Source of the DNA: Bacteroidales bacterium | GTDB lineage: Bacteria; Bacteroidota; Bacteroidia; Bacteroidales; VadinHA17 | Assembly (NCBI GenBank): GCA_029974835.1 | Contig: JARKQN010000059.1 | Span: 21,452-85,451, forward strand | Reading direction: 5' to 3' | DNA: 64,000 nt | Shown: positions 62,709 through 64,000 of the stretch, piece by piece | Numbering within the stretch: position 1 is the stretch's first letter | How the letters are laid out: every line of letters starts with the position of its first letter | Notes under the pieces: generated by a model | What the model saw: only the letters and a program-made list of their open reading frames with translations | Database searches by the model: none | Told to the model about the DNA's origin: nothing | Made by a program: the position numbers and the translations under genes

Positions 62709-63503
62709 TCAAAGTGCGAAGTTGAGGTATATTGAGAATCTGACTCTTACCGGTCGGCCTCTCTGCAGTCCGGGGCTCCATTTTGGCGATGCTTCAATGG
62801 CCTTTACCGCCTCGTCGTCGAGGAGTTTATCCACCCCTTTAACGATGTTGACGTTACTCACCGAACCGTCGGGCTCAACGATGAATGTGAGGTAGACCTT
62901 GCCTTCTATTCCCTTTTGCATAGCCTCCTGAGGGTAAATGACCCGTTTCAGGAGCCATTCCCTGAATTTTTCGACATCACCGCCCCTGAATTTTGGCGGG
63001 ACTTCGATGATATAATAGTCGTAGGCATTGCCTGAGCCTGATTCGCCGAAGAGTTCATCATCGCCCGTGCCGGCATAGGAAGAGATATCGTTGGTGTTGG
63101 TTTCCTCGGTGAATTTTACCTCTTCAACAGGGGGAAGGATGAGGTTTTTGTCGGTCACGGAATCGACTATCACCGGGGCGACGTATTTTATTTCGGTTTG
63201 TTTCGTCTCGGGAGGCGGGGGTGTCATAACCGGAGGCACATATATCTGTTCGGGCGGAGGGGGTATTTCTTCCATATTGAGTGAGACAACTTTTCGTCCC
63301 GATCCGTAACCTACGGTATAAGTTTTATTAAGGATTCTCAGATACGGGATTATTACGCCGAGAACGACCATAATTACGGCGGCGAGTGTGGCGACGGAAA
63401 GATGAAAATTATATTTTTTTCGCAGGACGTATGCGCCGTATTCGGTATTTTTGTCCTCGAATACAATATCGTTAAAACTCAATATTTGTTTTTTTCTGCT
63501 CAT
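62709..63503 (-). CDS. tonB: Energy transducer TonB
   Basis: A 264-residue protein linking the inner-membrane ExbBD motor to TonB-dependent outer-membrane receptors. A cytoplasmic N-terminus (EDKNTEYGAYVLRKKY) precedes one membrane helix (LSVATLAAVIMVVLGVIIPYL), a proline-rich periplasmic spacer (EIPPPPEQIYVPPVMTPPPPE) and a C-terminal TonB domain (YPQEAMQKGIEGKVYLTFIVEPDGSVSNV, KWSPGLQRGRPVRVRFSIYLNF). No exbB or exbD is adjacent. A TAGCTTTG -7 element (complement 63612-63619) lies ~110 bases upstream. Confidence 0.94.
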   Translation of the reverse strand: MSRKKQILSFNDIVFEDKNTEYGAYVLRKKYNFHLSVATLAAVIMVVLGVIIPYLRILNKTYTVGYGSGRKVVSLNMEEIPPPPEQIYVPPVMTPPPPETKQTEIKYVAPVIVDSVTDKNLILPPVEEVKFTEETNTNDISSYAGTGDDELFGESGSGNAYDYYIIEVPPKFRGGDVEKFREWLLKRVIYPQEAMQKGIEGKVYLTFIVEPDGSVSNVNIVKGVDKLLDDEAVKAIEASPKWSPGLQRGRPVRVRFSIYLNFAL

Positions 63504-63654
63504 ATTCCGTCACCCTCCGTGGGAACAGTGTTCTGTTTCAGGGGGGTCAAAATCCATGCCGTAAATTAAAGTTTCCGGCGCGCAGTGGCGCGGGTACTTC
63601 AAATGGCAGCGCAAAGCTAATAAATTAATGGGTTTTTTGTGTTTTAATTTTTTA

Positions 63655-63662
63655 TACCTTTG
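63655..63662 (+). promoter_or_regulatory. -7 element of tRNA-Ala
   Basis: TACCTTTG at 63655-63662, 23 bases before the tRNA. The TTG at 63637-63639 is only 15 bases upstream. Confidence 0.55.
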
Positions 63663-63685
63663 CGGTGCTTCTAAGGAAGCCTTTT

Positions 63686-63759
63686 GGGGATATAGCTCAG
63701 TTGGCTAGAGCGTGTGACTGGCAGTCACAAGGTCAGGGGTTCGATTCCCCTTATCTCCA
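63686..63759 (+). tRNA. tRNA-Ala (anticodon GGC)
   Basis: 74 bases with acceptor GGGGATA/TATCTCC, including the G3-U70 alanine identity pair, and discriminator A. The anticodon stem TGTGA/TCACA encloses loop CTGGCAG (GGC). The D-arm GCTC/GAGC and T-arm AGGGG-TTCGATT-CCCCT are complete. Confidence 0.96.
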
Positions 63760-63763
63760 CGCA

Positions 63764-63802
63764 CCCTCCGGATGCGCCACAGGTGTGAAAGGAGGGTTTT
63801 TT
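63764..63802 (+). terminator. Probable terminator after tRNA-Ala
   Basis: CCCTCC (63764-63769) pairs with GGAGGG (63791-63796) across a 21-base loop, followed by a T6 run at 63797-63802. The long loop makes it weaker than the other terminators in the window. Confidence 0.55.
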
Positions 63803-63873
63803 ATTTATGCTCAGTTGGGTGAGCGTCCCGATGCAATCGGGAAGGTCAGGGGTTCGATTCCCTGTATCGTCCT
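63803..63873 (+). pseudogene. Truncated/degenerate tRNA-like sequence (anticodon position GCA)
   Basis: A D-arm GCTC-AGTTGGGT-GAGC (63809-63824), an anticodon hairpin TCCCG-ATGCAAT-CGGGA (GCA at the anticodon position) and a T-arm with loop TTCGATT are recognisable. The 5' acceptor strand is missing: the bases where it should be are ATTT-type sequence running straight out of the terminator. The T-stem 3' arm CCCTG also no longer pairs fully with AGGGG. A 21-base stretch through the T-arm (63842-63862) is identical to tRNA-Ala (63729-63749). It looks like a non-functional tRNA remnant. A tRNA-Cys function is very unlikely. Confidence 0.65.
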
Positions 63874-64000
63874 AAAAAAAGTTGACAGTTTTTATTCTTA
63901 ATCCTGATATAAGTTTACAAATTTGTTTTCATTAAACTCTTGATGACTCATTGTTAAATTCATTTCATTATTATATTGTTGATTATCAACTTCTTTTTTG
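63874..64000. other. A/T-rich tail of the window without recognisable gene
   Basis: These last 127 bases are A/T-rich and I see no gene or clear promoter in them. Confidence 0.4.

Noticed and set aside
63665..63901. Open frame of 78 codons covering tRNA-Ala and the tRNA-like sequence
   Set aside because: It is translation of tRNA sequence (the familiar IAQLARA...GFDSP artefact); it has no family support.

Overview
The window is a chromosomal piece of a Bacteroidota bacterium, most likely class Bacteroidia (Bacteroidales/Marinilabiliales-like). The evidence is lineage-typical promoters (TTG, 18-22 bases, TAnnTTTG) with no clear Shine-Dalgarno sites, lipoproteins with Bacteroidota-style N-termini, a DUF4369/TlpA thioredoxin pair, GH97 and GH78 glycosidases without adjacent SusCD, a GT3-type glycogen synthase, a SiaB-type kinase and the neighbourhood sppA-lpxK-PNP. 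The content is mostly housekeeping. I see no prophage, insertion sequence, CRISPR array or rRNA operon.

Layout. 1-3.8 kb: truncated cysteine synthase, then a nitrogen block (TorF-like porin, ammonium channel AmtB, P-II protein) with two unusual A/T-rich, G-tract-containing leaders. 3.8-11.3 kb: comM, a PlsC-type acyltransferase, a tandem SiaB-type kinase, and a minus-strand operon of two TlpA-like lipoproteins plus lpxH. 11.5-22.7 kb: a complete glycogen/alpha-glucan locus (debranching enzyme, GT4 synthase-like enzyme, GH57 with a histone-like tail, a 1407-residue glycogen synthase-phosphorylase fusion, and a convergent branching enzyme). No glgC is present here. 22.8-33.1 kb: ribF, ahcY, a Rieske-like lipoprotein, a basic secreted protein, greA-HIT, comF/ruvC, S41 protease, EamA transporter, serS, rpmA, rplU. 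33.2-38.1 kb: bifunctional nuclease, GH97-thyA-folA, unknown lipoprotein. 38.1-43.3 kb: clpX-clpP-tig, tRNA-Leu, lptB-tatC. 43.3-51.8 kb: a structured non-coding stretch before recQ, fumarase, MBL hydrolase, an esterase/GH78 pair and a small beta-barrel. 51.8-64 kb: tRNA-Glu, rpsT, radC, folK, sppA-lpxK-PNP, a lamin-tail protein, asd, hflX, a lipoprotein, tonB, tRNA-Ala and a broken tRNA-like sequence.

Functionally the window covers nitrogen uptake, glycogen cycling, lipid A synthesis (lpxH, lpxK, lptB), protein quality control, folate/dTMP synthesis and recombination/repair (ruvC, recQ, radC, comM). The most unusual points are the glycogen synthase-phosphorylase fusion and the GH57 Lys/Ala-rich tail, the TlpA paralogue that lost its nucleophilic cysteine, the P-II protein without the uridylylated tyrosine, a candidate small RNA or attenuator upstream of recQ, and a tRNA remnant directly behind tRNA-Ala. 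I found no clearly novel multi-gene defence or mobile system.
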